From assembly GCA_015698045.1 (NCBI GenBank), contig BLAL01000191.1, positions 361,001 to 425,000 on the forward strand: DNA of 64,000 nucleotides. The letters run 5' to 3'. The notes under the pieces were generated by a model. That model worked only from the letters and a program-made list of their open reading frames with translations. It did not search any database and was not told the origin of the DNA. This DNA is from Rhizophagus clarus. Taxonomy: Eukaryota; Glomeromycota; Glomeromycetes; Glomerales; Glomeraceae. The position numbers were made by a program, and so were the translations under genes. Positions 48,660-61,599 of the stretch are shown here, piece after piece. Each line of letters begins with the position of its first letter. Within the stretch, counting starts at the first letter, position 1.

Positions 48660-49651
48660 ATATTATAAGAAAACAACAACTTTTCGACTCTGTTTTAAGG
48701 TTTTATTTTAAATCTCTTAATTCTTTTTTTTCAATTCGTTATTCAAGGAAGGTTAGTTTGAATATAAGATACTCTTTTTTGTTTAAAAAAAGTAGAAGAA
48801 TTGAGTTATAAATATCCGTAAAAAACAAAAACAAAAAAAAAAAAATATGCAAAAATTAAATAAATTAGTACAAAATTTCTGGTTTTTATTTTAAAGTTAA
48901 TTTATTTAATTGTGTTATAACTAAAGACCCAAATTAAATTATCACATGAAGATAATTGTCATTATTTATACAAGCACCGAACAAAACGATTAGGATGTGT
49001 CACATTTTCCAGTATCTATTGAAAAATTATGGATATTTAAGGAAATAAATAATAACTATTCTCCGATCTTCCAAACCAAATTTCAAAATCGTTATAGTGA
49101 ATTCATCCATTTACAAGCTATCTACTGGCCGAACTATCCACCATATACCTATTCTCAAACTTCAATCAAACTGTTACAATATTATAATCACGTAGTTGCT
49201 GCGAGCACATTTTTTGGTTAACAATAAAGTGAATCTTGGAGACAGGTAAAATGTATATATGTGTGTGAGATTATTAGGTTAAGCGCCATCAAAAAAAACG
49301 CGTTCAAAGCATTCCCATTTAACATTCCCATTTTTAAAAAAATTTCAAAAGCATGCCGGTAGATATTTGCTAATTTCGACCAAACGCTATACGATATACT
49401 GTGTATACTGTGAACGTAAATTTACGGTGAATTATTAAATAGATAAAATGTACGAGTACTTCTTTTCTTCGAATAAATTGTATTTCTGTAACTCAGATAA
49501 GGCTATCATAATAAAAAAAAAATGACCTTATAATATATAATTAAATGAGAATTCAAAGGGATGTTAGACGTATCTATAACACGTGACTCCAGAATCTCTA
49601 AATATCAAGTTGGCTAACTACTGACAATTTCTAATAATAAATGATAAGATT
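48660..49651. other. Intergenic, no gene seen
   Basis: A 74-codon frame at 48997-49221 lacks a clear ATG context, splice signals or recognisable family features. The rest is AT-rich. Confidence 0.45.
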
Positions 49652-50372
49652 TTAACTATATTTCTTGTACACTAATTTATACTCTTCTATCACAACTTTT
49701 CCACCGATTCCTAAATAGCTGATATCTTCCAACACATGAATAACAAATGGTTTAACGATGTTAATAAGCATATCATCTCCAAGAGTGTCATAAACGGCGA
49801 TTGCATATATATCTATTAATAATAATAATAAAATAAAAATCATCATCATAAATGACATTAATACAAATTTTTCTTACAAACTATGTCGTACCATATACTT
49901 CCACAAAACCAAGCTCATTCCAAAGCAGCTTCATTTTTTCAACGGTCAATTCAGAAGTAATAAATTCAGAAATCTCAATTACATTATCTTTAAAAAGCAA
50001 ATAAAAGTTGTCGAGGAATATACATATCGTAGCAAATATGTGTACACTCTCTGCTTTTAAAAAGAATATTGTTGGATAACTTTGTTTTAATTGTAAACTT
50101 TGAGTTTCTGACACTGTTGGAAACGATTTTATTTGACATTCTTCTGTACAGTTATGTTTTATTAAATGTCTTTTCCGCCAAAATTCATTCCAATGTACTC
50201 CTCCTCTTCGAATTACTGCTGTAGTATCTTGTTGTTCCTGTTGCTGATTTTGCTGTTGTTGGTTATTGGAAGTAGTTCCCGTTTGTATGGAAGTATTTTG
50301 ATGTTGAACGCGACGTTGTTGTTGAGTCCGATTTCCTTGGTATCGCGAATTTGTATGAGCGGATCTAATCAT
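49652..50372 (-). CDS. Orphan family member 2 (paralogue of 14739-15481)
   Basis: Exons 49892-50372 and 49652-49812 join in phase 1 to 213 residues. The N-terminal 75 residues are Gln/Asn/Arg/Thr-rich. The C-terminal part aligns with family member 1: LFKDNVIEISEFITSELTVE, MKLLWNELGFVEVYG and VIHVLEDISYLGIGGKVVIE, with the intron after the same codon position (...VYG) and in the same phase. Exon 2 starts DIYAIAVYD where the paralogue has EVYIVGCFF, both hydrophobic. No domain was recognised. It is divergent from the PPAT gene, with 213 bp between starts. Confidence 0.75.
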
Positions 50373-50585
50373 TTTCGTCGTAGCATGAAAATATACGTTA
50401 AAAAAATTTTTTTTTTTTCAGATAACAAAAAATTCGATCCTGAATTCAACAGTCAAGCTTTTTTTGCTTATGTAGCTTATGTAATCAATAGACGATTTTC
50501 ATTATCTGTTATGTAGTACCACGTGATCATTTATTTACTGTTACTGTGATAATTGTTGAAGATCCTGATAAATCATTTTATCATC

Positions 50586-51849
50586 ATGTCAATGTCGTCA
50601 ACAAACCATTCTGCATTACTTTACATTTCGTTGCCTACACTTTCCTCTATAACAGATTATCATAAAGAATTGATTAGTTCATCGGTTGACAAAGCTACAA
50701 ACTTATTAACAATATTAGTGTCTTGTCATGAATTAGATTATTACATAAACGATCCTTTAACTGGTTGGACTCAAGTTCACAACTTACTAAGCACATTATA
50801 CATTTCAGGAACAAAAAAAGCTTATGAAACTGACAAACAGTTTCTTGATATTGATGTTATATTTGAGAATTGGTGTGGATATCAAGCTGAATTGTCAAAT
50901 GATAGGCAATTTGATGTTTTATTTGGAACTATAAATGGTATAACCTTTTTTTAAAGACAAATCAAAAATGATCAAATGATTTAATTTAAATTGATGATTA
51001 ATTCTAATAGAAAAGGAGCGTTTACAGCTATTCAATGAAACTCGCAAAAAATTTTCATTATCAGAATTACCAATATATATTCTCGAGTTAAACATGCAAC
51101 CACCCTCAATTGATTCGATCGCTTCATACAAGATTCCTTTACCACTTAGCAATTCAAAAACATTTAATCATGTTGCTGTTGGTGGAACATTTGATCATTT
51201 ACATGCCGGACATAAAATCCTTTTAACAATGACAGCTTGGATAACTGGGGAAAGGTTGATTTGTGGTGTTACTAGTAAGTAATAATTTTATGTTCGATTA
51301 TTTTGTGTATCCGCGTGGTATATCTTAATTTTCCTTTCTTTTCAACTTAGGTGATATTATGCTTAGAAATAAAAAATTTAGAGAACAATTGGAATCAATT
51401 GACACGCGTATTACAAAAGTCCGACAATTCTTAGAAACAATTCGTCGAGGTTTGAATTACGAGGTTTGTTCTCTAAATATATCAGTATTTAAGAGACTTC
51501 TCTATAACCATTCCTCATTATTATTTAGGTGGTTCCGATTTATGATGTATATGGTCCAACTATAACAGATGCCGAAATTCAAGCCATAGTTATATCTCAA
51601 GAAACGAGAAGCGGAGCTAATTCCAGTAGGAATTTTAGTTTAATAAATTGATTAAAAAGAATATTCATTCATGTTTTCCTTTTTTTTTTTATAGTTAACG
51701 ATGAACGTGTAAAAAAAGGATTTCAACCTCTTCATATATCGATAATTGAAGTTATTTCTTCTTCAAATTCGTCCCTTTCTAATGATGAGTTAAAAAATCT
51801 CAAGCTTAGTTCAACATATTTACGTGAATTACTATGCAAAAAAGGTTAA
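50586..51849 (+). CDS. CAB4: Pantetheine-phosphate adenylyltransferase (coenzyme A synthesis)
   Basis: Transfers AMP from ATP to 4'-phosphopantetheine, the fourth step of CoA synthesis. Exons 50586-50937, 51011-51274, 51351-51463, 51529-51625 and 51695-51849 close to 326 residues. The nucleotidyltransferase signature is HVAVGGTFDHLHAGHKILLT (about residues 170-190; the T-x-x-H analogue and GHK are present), followed by CGVTS, a Lys/Arg helix, VPIYDVYGPTITDAEIQAIV and the ISQETRSGA motif that corresponds to the ISSTxxR-type C-terminal loop. The roughly 150-residue N-terminal extension is typical of eukaryotic PPATs. No dephospho-CoA kinase domain follows, so it is monofunctional as in yeasts. 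Confidence 0.93.
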
Positions 51850-52000
51850 TTTTTATTCTTGCTTAATTTGAAGTAAATGTATATGGAACATCGTCTTTTA
51901 TACAAAATACTTTATTATCATTAATTATGATGATAATGATGATATTAATTAATTCCCTTAATAAATTACATCGAAAAAAATATCGATCTTTTTGTAATCT

Positions 52001-53669
52001 TTACATGATTTGTGCTCTATAGTAGCGTTGTAATTTATTGGCCTTAACACCAATACGTGTATCATAATCCTGTTGAAGCTTTTTCTCACGTGAAGCGATG
52101 AAATGAGGTTGATAATGCTTATACATATGATCATTAGTGATTAAAATTCCTTCAGATTGTCCACACCCAGAATTATCGCTGTATTCCGTAATAAGACGAT
52201 TTATAATCGAATCTCGTTCCTATGATTAACACAAATTTCTTTAAGATATTTATGAAAAACGCGAATATAAAAAAAAAGAGAATTACCTCAATAGGGCGTA
52301 AGTTTTGTCTATAATATCTACGCAAAGATCGATGACCAAGTCTTTTACCGGACGGCAATACTAGTTCCATATCTTCTTCATATGCCATACTAATAAAAGA
52401 AAATATTAATTTGAAATAAAATTTCTTAATTACATCTCAGTAAAAAATATTTACATTTTAGGAAGATCATCATTTTCGGCTTCATCGTCACTAACAAACA
52501 CCCAATTATCATCATCATCATCTGCATCAGGATAACTGGAAGTAAAATCATAAAATTCGACAAATTCCATAATATCTTCTTCAGTTTCATAAGCTATTTT
52601 ACAATGACCTTTGTCTATCTGAGAGTAAATTCTATTTAGTGATTAAAATACTTTATTACTAAATTAATCAGAAAGTAAATGTAAATCAAACCATATGTCT
52701 TCTAATAGATTCAAGGTTTTTCGTTTCCTTTGGACAATATAAACAAACGTTTCCAATAGAAATTTTTTCACCCAAATATTTAATTAATCCATGAGAATCA
52801 ACTAAATACTCTATTTCCGGTATGAAAAAACTGTGAATTTTTGTCATATGTCGCATATTTTCGTCAAAAGATTCAAATTTCTGCGTACAAAATAGACAAT
52901 CAAACTCATCTAGCGCTATTGCTACTTCAATTTTTCTGTCAATAAGTTCATTCTACAAACGATTGAAAAAAATATGTAAATTAAGTATAAATAATCATTA
53001 TAAATCAAATATTTACCTCATTCGGTATTTGTGGAGTTGTCCTGACACCAATCACATTTTTTTTCGTGCGAGTTGTTCCTATAAAAATAAATAAAAAGCT
53101 TTAATAACTATAAAACACGATTGTTTTTGATTTTAGATAATCAAAGAATTACCTTCAAAAGCTGCTTTTGCTTCAGCAGCTTTATGTTTATTTGATTGTA
53201 AATGATTTGCATAAGCATTCTCAGAATAATAAATTTTACTAAATTTTTATTTTTTTTTTTTGAAAAAGGATTATAACATAATGAATTAATTAATTTGAAC
53301 AGAAAATTATTAGCAAGTTAAAAAAAAATTCTCACTTGCAAGCAATGCATTCCGCAGAAAAACTAGCCTTTCTCTCGGCATCATTATTTTGCGCCTGTTG
53401 AGCTAAAAAAAAAAATTTTGTTAGCTTCTTACATTCAAGCAATCTAAACGAACGCTAACACATATTGAAGTATTAGTACCTAAAACCTTCTGACTAAATA
53501 CTTCGGAAGTAACAGGTGGTAATTCCGCAACTTTCCTTTTCAAGTTGTAACGATGCCAGTCAGTTCCATAATGAACTCTTTGAGACTCAGCAGTAGTGAA
53601 CACAACTTGACAAGCCAAACAAGTAAAAAGGTGAGATCGAGGCTGGTTTACAACAGTAGCAGTAGACAT
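52001..53669 (-). CDS. REI1: Rei1/Reh1-type zinc-finger 60S maturation factor (ZNF622 family)
   Basis: Cytoplasmic factor that helps remove Arx1 from pre-60S ribosomal subunits. Eight exons (53480-53669, 53336-53402, 53153-53238, 53017-53078, 52692-52952, 52455-52618, 52287-52389, 52001-52219) close to 383 residues. Zinc fingers: FTCLACQVVFTTAESQRVHY with GTDWH (about 15-40), ECIACNKIYYSENAYANHLQ with SNKHK (about 80-105), FDCLFCTQKFESFDENMRHM with TKIH, and VCLYC...RRHM with DKGHC. The C-terminus has the family block LVLPSGKRLGHRSLRRYYRQ and ends QRYYRAQIM. Rei1 and Reh1 cannot be told apart here; one copy is normal outside budding yeasts. Divergent from the D2HGDH gene (515 bp). Confidence 0.94.
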
Positions 53670-54184
53670 TGTTGATAGATTTTATTAGAATAACGAAGAA
53701 ATAGTTGTTAGAATGTGTAGAGTGTAATAAGCGGCTGCTTATAATAAAGAGAACTCGTGTAAAGATCGAGATAAGCTGGTCTGATATTTGTTATTTAACG
53801 TTGTGATGATTAGCATTATTATGATCTAAATTTGGCGGAAAATTAGTGGATTGTGGTCTTGTGGTCTGCACAAGTCTTAAAGACAGCAATAACTGAAATA
53901 GCTTCCACGAAAGATCTTCTATATGATCCAATTGGCCAATTGGGTAGCGAAACGCGATATATGAATTCTTTGGATCAGGTTTTAATTATAATTCTCACTA
54001 TTATGATAATTATAATGAAATGAGAATTGTGAGGTTAGAGAAAAGTATTTTTGGAAAGGAATATCAAGGGATATAGTCATATAGAGGTATATGTGAAAAG
54101 TTGTTTCGAATCAGATCTCTACTATTATTGGCTATCAGTTTTTCTATAACAAATTATCAAAATTTTTTGGATGAATTTTTCAAA
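53670..54184. promoter_or_regulatory. Divergent promoter region between REI1 and D2HGDH
   Basis: Region of 515 bp with no coding sequence between two start codons on opposite strands. A TTG-initiated extension of the downstream frame (from 54101) exists but the first ATG is at 54185. No specific binding site was recognised. Confidence 0.5.
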
Positions 54185-56548
54185 ATGGTTTATACCCCAA
54201 ATTTAGTTTCTCGTCAATTATTTGGAAAAGTTGTGTTAACTCGAAATAAATGCTTAAAAAATTTTACTATAAGAAATGTTAATAGAAACAGCATTCAATT
54301 TATTGTTCCAACGAATCGTAAATTTGCTACTTCTATAGAAAGTAGTTCTTCAAGCGCCGAAATTCCAGCCAAAAAACATGCACCAACAAAAGTAGTCGAG
54401 TTTACAGCCGATAAATATACATACTTACGTAGAAATCCTAATTTTAAGGAGGTAGTCATATTTGTTATTATCATATAATTAATTTGACAAGCGATTGATT
54501 TTTAAAAATTATTAGCTTACTCAAGATGACATCAAATTTTTCGCTTCAATTTTACCTGCAAATGGACTAATCATTGATAATGAAGAAGACTTAATACCTT
54601 ATAATGTTGATTGGATGAAAAAATATCGAGGAAGGTCACGTTTAGTAGCAAAACCTAAAACTACACATCAAGTTTCTCAAATACTCAAATATTGTAATGA
54701 GAATAAACTGGCTGTTGTGCCGCAAGGCGGTAACACGGGACTTGTTGGTAAGTAAGGTAATAAATACTGTTGCTATATTTAAGCTGAGCATCTAATTTAA
54801 TCTTGTATGTTGCAGGTGGCGGAGTACCAGTTTTTGACGAAATTGTTTTAAACACTAATAATATGAATCAAATTAGAAGTTTTGATCCAGTTTCTGGTGA
54901 GGATAAATAAGGTATTTAACTTATTAACAAGAAAAATTTATATATTAAGGAATCAATTTTTATAGGTATTCTTGTTTGTGATGCCGGGTGTATTTTGGAA
55001 GTTCTTGATAATTATTTGGCTGAGCAAGGTTACACGATGCCACTAGATTTGGGTGCAAAGGGCAGGTAAACTTACTAAGACATTTTTTTTTTTAAGATGT
55101 CTTTAATGTTCTCATCTTTCCTCGTTTTAATAAAGTTGTCATATTGGTGGAAACGTAGCAACAAATGCTGGCGGTTTAAGATTATTAAGATATGGGTCGC
55201 TTCATGGCACTGTTTTGGGCCTGGAAGCTGTATTGCCTGATGGAACTATTTTGGATAATTTATCAACACTTCGTAAAGACAATACAGGTAGTTCTTGAAG
55301 TAATTTTTTTTAAATAATTTCTTAATTTAATTTATTTTACTATTTAGGTTATGATATAAAACAACTGTTTATTGGAAGTGAAGGAACACTTGGAGTCATC
55401 ACAGGAGTTTCTATATTGACACCACCAAAACCCAAAGTAAGTTGCATTAAACATATTAATATACTTTCATTACAAATTTATTAATTTTTAATATGGTTGT
55501 ATTTTAGGCCGTTAATGTCGCAGTTCTCGGTGTGAACACATTCCAAAATGTCCAAAATGCATTTGTTATGTCAAAAAATAAGCTGTCGGAAATCCTGTCA
55601 GGTGAAATCACACTCATGAGACGACTTTTGATCTTATAACTTAAATAATTATTTTGTGTTTCCGCTTTTTTATATTAGCATTTGAATTCTGGGATTCTGA
55701 TGCCTTGAAATTGTTAAAAGCACATAATATCCAAGGGAAGAATTTGCCGCTAAAGGATAATTATCCATTTTATGTATTGATTGAAATAAGTGGATCAAAC
55801 AAATACCATGATGATGATAAATTGCAAAATTTTCTAGAAGAACTTTTGACAAATGAAATAGTCAATGACGGTGTTGTAGCACAAGATGAAACACAAATAT
55901 CAGCTTTATGGTCGTTACGTGAAGGTATACCAGAAGCATGTAGTAAAACTGGGGCTGTTTATAAATATGATATTAGTATTCCGTTATCCGTATTTTATCA
56001 AATGGCTGAAGATATTAGAAATAGACTACGATCCGCTGGTGTACTTGGAGAGGATAAACCGGTTAGCAATGTAGTAGCTTATGGACATGTGGGTGATGGT
56101 AAGATATTTTTTACGAAGAAATTTTTGAATTATCCAAATAAAGCAATGTTTTTTAAAAATATTAATATTTTTAGGAAACATACATCTAAATATAACAGCC
56201 AAATCTTATGACCCTGAAGTTACTAATTTAATTGAACCTTATATATACGAATGGACAGGTATGTCATAAGAATTTATCATATATTTATGAAACATTTGAT
56301 AATTTTTTTTTTTTATGATAGAACAACATAATGGATCTATTTCAGCAGGTAATTTATTGATTTATATGATCTTCATTAATAACCCGTATTAAAACTTCCT
56401 AATTATAGAACATGGTCTTGGACTTATGAAAGCAAATTATTTGAGGTACTCGAAATCTTCTTCAATGATTTCGATTATGAAACAAATTAAACAAAGTATT
56501 GATCCTAATGGAATTATGAACCCTTATAAATTCTTACCGACACAATGA
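54185..56548 (+). CDS. DLD2: D-2-hydroxyglutarate dehydrogenase (FAD-linked, mitochondrial)
   Basis: FAD enzyme of the VAO/PCMH family oxidising D-2-hydroxyglutarate to 2-oxoglutarate (fungal Dld2/Dld3 group). Eleven exons (54185-54451, 54516-54747, 54816-54896, 54966-55065, 55136-55287, 55348-55436, 55508-55601, 55679-56098, 56175-56258, 56322-56348, 56409-56548) close to 561 residues. The N-terminus is basic and Ser-rich (mitochondrial presequence). The FAD-binding PCMH domain contains [49 protein letters not shown] and [15 protein letters not shown]. The C-terminal FAD-oxidase domain has YGHVGDGNIHLN (His pair of the metal site) and [12 protein letters not shown]. Exon 10 is only 27 nt. 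D-lactate dehydrogenase is the main alternative; the overall pattern favours D2HGDH. Confidence 0.93.
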
Positions 56549-57134
56549 ATGAATAATCAAAGTTGTAATATGATTGATAAGAGATTGTGCAGTAATTTGA
56601 TGATTGAAAACATTGAATACTGTAAATCTCTCAAACAATACATTTAATTAGTCAAAATATACAGGTAGTTAAGTTATAAAACTGTTACATGTATATGATT
56701 ATTCGTCATATGTTATATATAAAATTTAGAAATTTTTTTAAATTGTTTAATTTTTCATTTTTATTTATTTGTTAAATGTTAAATATATTTTATAAAATAA
56801 TAATTGCACATTATTATATATCATTTTAAATCATAAATGTATTTAATAAAATTTTTAATTAAATACAACTGTGTTAAAATTATGTTGTCCAATCAGAATG
56901 TATATTCGGAAAATATTCAATTCTATTTTTGAAAATATCCGAAAATCTCCAGTTTTTACAACAAAATTCCTACGATAATAAAAAAAATTCGATTTGTCGT
57001 ACAGTACAAACAATCGAAACAGACAAACAGATCAGATCGCAAAAATTCATTTATGTAGAAAAGTTTTTTGGGGTTAGTTTATCCAAGCATTTAGTTTCCT
57101 TTATAATCAATTAGATAAGTTCAAAGTTTATTAA
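56549..57134. other. Intergenic, no gene seen
   Basis: AT-rich 3' flank of D2HGDH and promoter of the Ypp1 gene. No feature beyond a spurious 61-codon frame. Confidence 0.5.
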
Positions 57135-60100
57135 ATGACAAACCTTACAAAAGCAAATCAAAGAGCAAAAGAACTCGATGCTGCTCGATGTAAAGGTAAT
57201 TATTACATAACTTTAATCCCCTATTTCTTTAAACATTAACGAATACCGATTATATATCCAAATTTATTTAATCTGTTGGAAATAGGTGCCTGGAGCGAAG
57301 TTCCAGAATTAGCAAGAAAATATCGAAAACATAATCCGGCAGGAATAGGCAAGTTTGAACTTTTAATTATTATATTCTTGCCAAAATTTTAAAAAGGTTA
57401 ATAAAACTAATAATTAATTTATTTCGTTTAAAAAAATTAAATAGTACTCCAACAAACAGCACTAGCAGAATATGCTTTAGTGCAAGCGACGGAAAAAATA
57501 GAATATAATTGTGATGATGATTCACCAGAACACATTACTTTACAGCCTACTATTAATGAAGCGTCAATCAAGGAGGTGTTTGAGAAAATTGAAGTTGCCT
57601 TGGTTGAAGCTCAAGGTCAAGAGAAAAAGGTGAGAAATAAATGATTGGACAATAATTGAACTTAGAAAACATAATTTTTGTAACATGAGATTAGATCGAT
57701 TTAAGTGCCTTATAATGGAATTAATTGTAATATAATATATGTGGTGATCATAATAGATGTAGTACTTTAAGAATATTATTTTAATTAAAGTAGACAAATA
57801 ATACATTCTTATATTTATATTGCAATCATTTTTAGTATGCATCAATTATACTCGCGAGAGCCTATTTTGTAGTTGGAAAATATGATAAATGCGTGGAAGC
57901 TTTAAGTACAAACTTTGTTCCATCAGAACTACCCAGTGGATATAACTTTGTACTTATTATTCAAGGATTAGTTCTTAAAGGTAAGGTTATGGAATTCGTA
58001 TTTTTTTTTTTTTTTTTTTTTTTTTCTTTAAAAAAAAATCATATTATAACTAAATATACCGCTCTTTATTAGGAATGGCTCACGAAACTTTAGGTGATTT
58101 TGATGCAGCCATTGCATGTTATGACCAAGTTGTATTATTGTTATCGCAAAATTCTAATGAAAAACAAGATCAATTGTCTAATTGGTCTGAAGAAGTTCTA
58201 TATCGTGCGCCTTTGTTGAAAGTACGATTGGGGTAATTGAAAAAACCAGAAAAATTTCATTATTACAATGTAATATGTTTCTAAAAATATTTACATCTTT
58301 TTTAATTAGTGACACGGAAGGAGCTCTTCAGTCATTTCGTACATATCAGTCATATGCTGCACTTTGGGGGGATAAATTCAGAATTAATAAACGTGCAGTT
58401 ATATACAAGCACTTTATTAAATTATTATCAAAAATATATCAAGAGGGAAAGTACGATCCACCAAGTGTTACATCAAAGTAAAATTTTAATTCTAGCATAA
58501 TATTATTATCTTTCACCATCATCGTGTATTTATTAAATTTCCATTTTGTTAAATTAATAGTGATCAGTCTACTATTTACACTCCACATACATTTCGTGTT
58601 GAATTGACTGGGTTACATAAATTGTATGAAAATACCTTATTTCAAATTACTACTTTTCCAAAAGCTGGAGAAGTTAATTGGAGAATTTTGGAAATGGTTG
58701 ATCAAGTTATGTCCGACTGGATTGTATTGGGCGGCGGAACTCCTGCAGAAATGCGTGAATTAATTGAGGTTGGTATGTGCTGTCACTTGCATTTCATTGA
58801 ATTGTTATTAAAATAATGCGACGACATGATTTTATTTTCTTATTAAAGATGCTTCATCGTGCAACACATAAAACATTTCAATCTCCAAGAATATTGCGAC
58901 ATCTAATAAATACGTTGATTACTTACGGAGATTACGAGGAAGCCGAGTTTGCTCTGAATGCATATATTGCACTTGTTGAAAAAGCAAAGGAGACGAAAAT
59001 CGAAGATATTGAAAAGCAGATGCATAAATCACTAGAAGAAACCAAAGAATGTTCTATACCAGATAAACGTGAAATGGTGGTTGAAACTTCTGAACAAGTT
59101 ATTCAAACGCTAATTACTGGCTCAGAACTGATGGCAAAATATATGAATGTAATACGTAACATTCGATTGACTAAAGCCTCTTAATAATTTTACTAAATTG
59201 TCTTTGTTTTTTAAGGCACAAGAAACATTAGGAATTGCTCAAAAAGCCGTACTTTGGTATGAAGACGATAGTAACATAGATGATGATGAATTATACGCAC
59301 ATGTTTTGCGATGTGTTGGAGTTGGATATAGTTTATTGGCTGCTGAAGGTTAACAATTGATTTCAATCAATAATTTTTATATTAAAAAGGATAATTTTAT
59401 ATTAATATGAATATTGAATGAATCCTTTTTTAATAATTATAATTAGAAACTGATCCTGATAAACGACCAGAACTTCATAACAAAGCGATTGAAATATTGA
59501 ACGAGTCAATATTATTGGATTCGGAAGCATTTGAATCTCATTATCGATTATCACTTGAATATGCCACAATAAGGGACATTAATCAAGCAATAATTAGTAT
59601 AAAACAAGCTTTAACTCTTAACAGTTCAAGCATACCATGTTGGCATTTATTAGTATTGTTGTTTTCTTCTCAAAAGGATTTTCAAGGAGCACTTAAAGCG
59701 TGTGAATTAGGAATAAAAGAATCGGATTGGGAAGCGGCTGATTCGACGGGTGATTATAGTACATCATCCGCTATGGGAAACGATGATGGAGACGAGTTTT
59801 TTTCATTGAAATTGACACAGAATGCATTACAAGAATTAGTGAATGGATCGGAAGCTACTATAAATAATTTTGATAAATTATTTATGCTATATGGGAAAAT
59901 GTTCCCAGATTATAATATTATAGCATCACCAAGTGGATCTGTTTATGATGTTACAAGTTTACGAAAACAAACGTATGAAGAAACACTTACACCTGTTACG
60001 ACTAAATTGCCTGTTAGTAATAATAGTGTTAAGAGTTTTACTAGTGCTGACAGAAAGGAAGGTTACGTAAGTACTGAAGGTTCGATTTCCAGTGCCGGTA

Positions 60101-60999
60101 ATAAGGATACACTTGGTAATTATTATAAAAATAAAGATTTCTTCCTCCGCATAATAAATATTCGTCAAAAAAAAAAAATCAATTATTGTATATTTACTCT
60201 AATTTATAAATAGACGTGCCTAAAGCGAATTATACGCCATCAATAGCATCATCAAGAAATTCGGCGTCTTCTGGATTAAAACGTAGTCCCGCACAAACAA
60301 TTACAGGTGTACAATTATCTACAGCAAAATCGACTATCATACATTCACCACAAGCAACGTTAAAAACAAAACAACGTCGTCAACGTGCTACTAAAGCATT
60401 GATAGACTTATGGCTTGCTTCGGCTTCAACTTTTCGAAGACTTGGAAATTTGGAAGAAGCACAAAAAGCCATTGAAAGTGCTGAAGAAGTTGATCAATTA
60501 AGTCCCGATGTTTGGTGTCAAGTAAGCTAATAAATCATAGTTGTTTAATCTGTAAAGGTTTAGAAATTAAATAATTCTTTTTTTTTTTATATAGTTTGGG
60601 TTACTGTTATTTGCACAAGAAAGTTATGCAGATGCTATAACTTCTTTTTATAAAGCTCTTTCAATTGATAATAGTCATGTGCCTAGTTTGGTACATTTAT
60701 CCAGAGTTTATATGAAAACAGATGGTCTAGAGATGGCAGAAGGACTTTTAGATAGTGTTACAAAAAGTAATGGATGGAATTGCGCAGAAGCTTGGTACGT
60801 GTTTTTTAAAGGATTGTGTATGTTTATATATTATTAGATAAATGCATATTAATATTTTTTCTTTCTTAGGTTTTATCTTGGTAAAATATGTCAAGCAACT
60901 AATAGAGCTAAAAAAACAAAGGATTGTTTGTGGTATGCTTTGGAATTGGAAGAAACCAACCCTGTTAGGCCATTTAGTATTTTACCTGTATGTTTATAA
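57135..60999 (+). CDS. YPP1: Ypp1/TTC7-type TPR protein of the plasma-membrane PI4-kinase complex
   Basis: Scaffold that links the PI4-kinase Stt4 to Efr3 at the plasma membrane. Thirteen exons (57135-57195, 57286-57348, 57445-57629, 57836-57980, 58073-58232, 58310-58477, 58561-58768, 58849-59148, 59216-59348, 59447-60115, 60214-60521, 60595-60794, 60870-60999) close to 909 residues. TPR-like helical repeats occur throughout (for example GMAHETLGDFDAAIACYDQV; EIPxLARKYRKHNP near the start; FGLLLFAQESYADAITSFYK). A Ser/Thr-rich disordered loop lies at about 600-750. The end LELEETNPVRPFSILP is the TTC7 C-terminal signature. Intron 2 is GC-AG (ATAG|GCAAGT at 57349); no GT donor keeps the frame. 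Confidence 0.9.
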
Positions 61000-61599
61000 T
61001 AATTACAATAATTCAACCAACCTTTAAGAACTATTTATTTTTGATATAGACTTGTAATTTGAACTTGCATTAATTTATTATTTACATAGACTGTTAATTC
61101 TGTTATTTATAGAACTTTTTTTAAAAAAAATTACTCAGTAAAATTGAATTTCAAATTTAATTTAATTTTTAAGCCTATTCGTAAATATTATTAAAAAAAA
61201 AAAAAAAATTTTTTTTCTTACACCTTGACTATAATAAAATGGCTTTAATTTTGTTTAGGGAAGAAAGATATTGCTCATAAATTTTTATTGATCACATTTC
61301 TGCGTGAAATTGACCACCACACATGATCTTGCATAATTTGTCACCTAGTGTTCATTTTCTATTTATTTGTCGCACGAATGATATTTTTGAGCTGGATAAA
61401 TTCACGTGGAGTGGAAAAGTGACGGTGATACTAGGTAGATAAAAGAACATGTCGCGTGATTGCAAAAAAGTATTTTGTTATGAATAATTTAAACAAGTAT
61501 TATTAGTAGTATTAATCCAGTATTTATTATACTTTCACGGTTTTATTTTATTTATCTTGTTTTTTTTATTGCTTTGTTTACCAAAGAATATCAAGAAAC
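61000..61599. other. Intergenic, no gene seen
   Basis: Three-prime flank of YPP1 with a poly-A/T palindrome (61192-61217) and the promoter of the ELYS-like gene. No other feature. Confidence 0.5.

Noticed and set aside
48997..49221. 74-codon plus-strand frame with protein-like text
   Set aside because: Start is a GTG, there are no splice partners and I recognise no family; kept only as unassigned spacer.
54101..54184. Upstream extension of D2HGDH from a TTG codon
   Set aside because: Not an ATG; the extension looks hydrophobic but the first ATG (54185) already gives a basic presequence of normal length.
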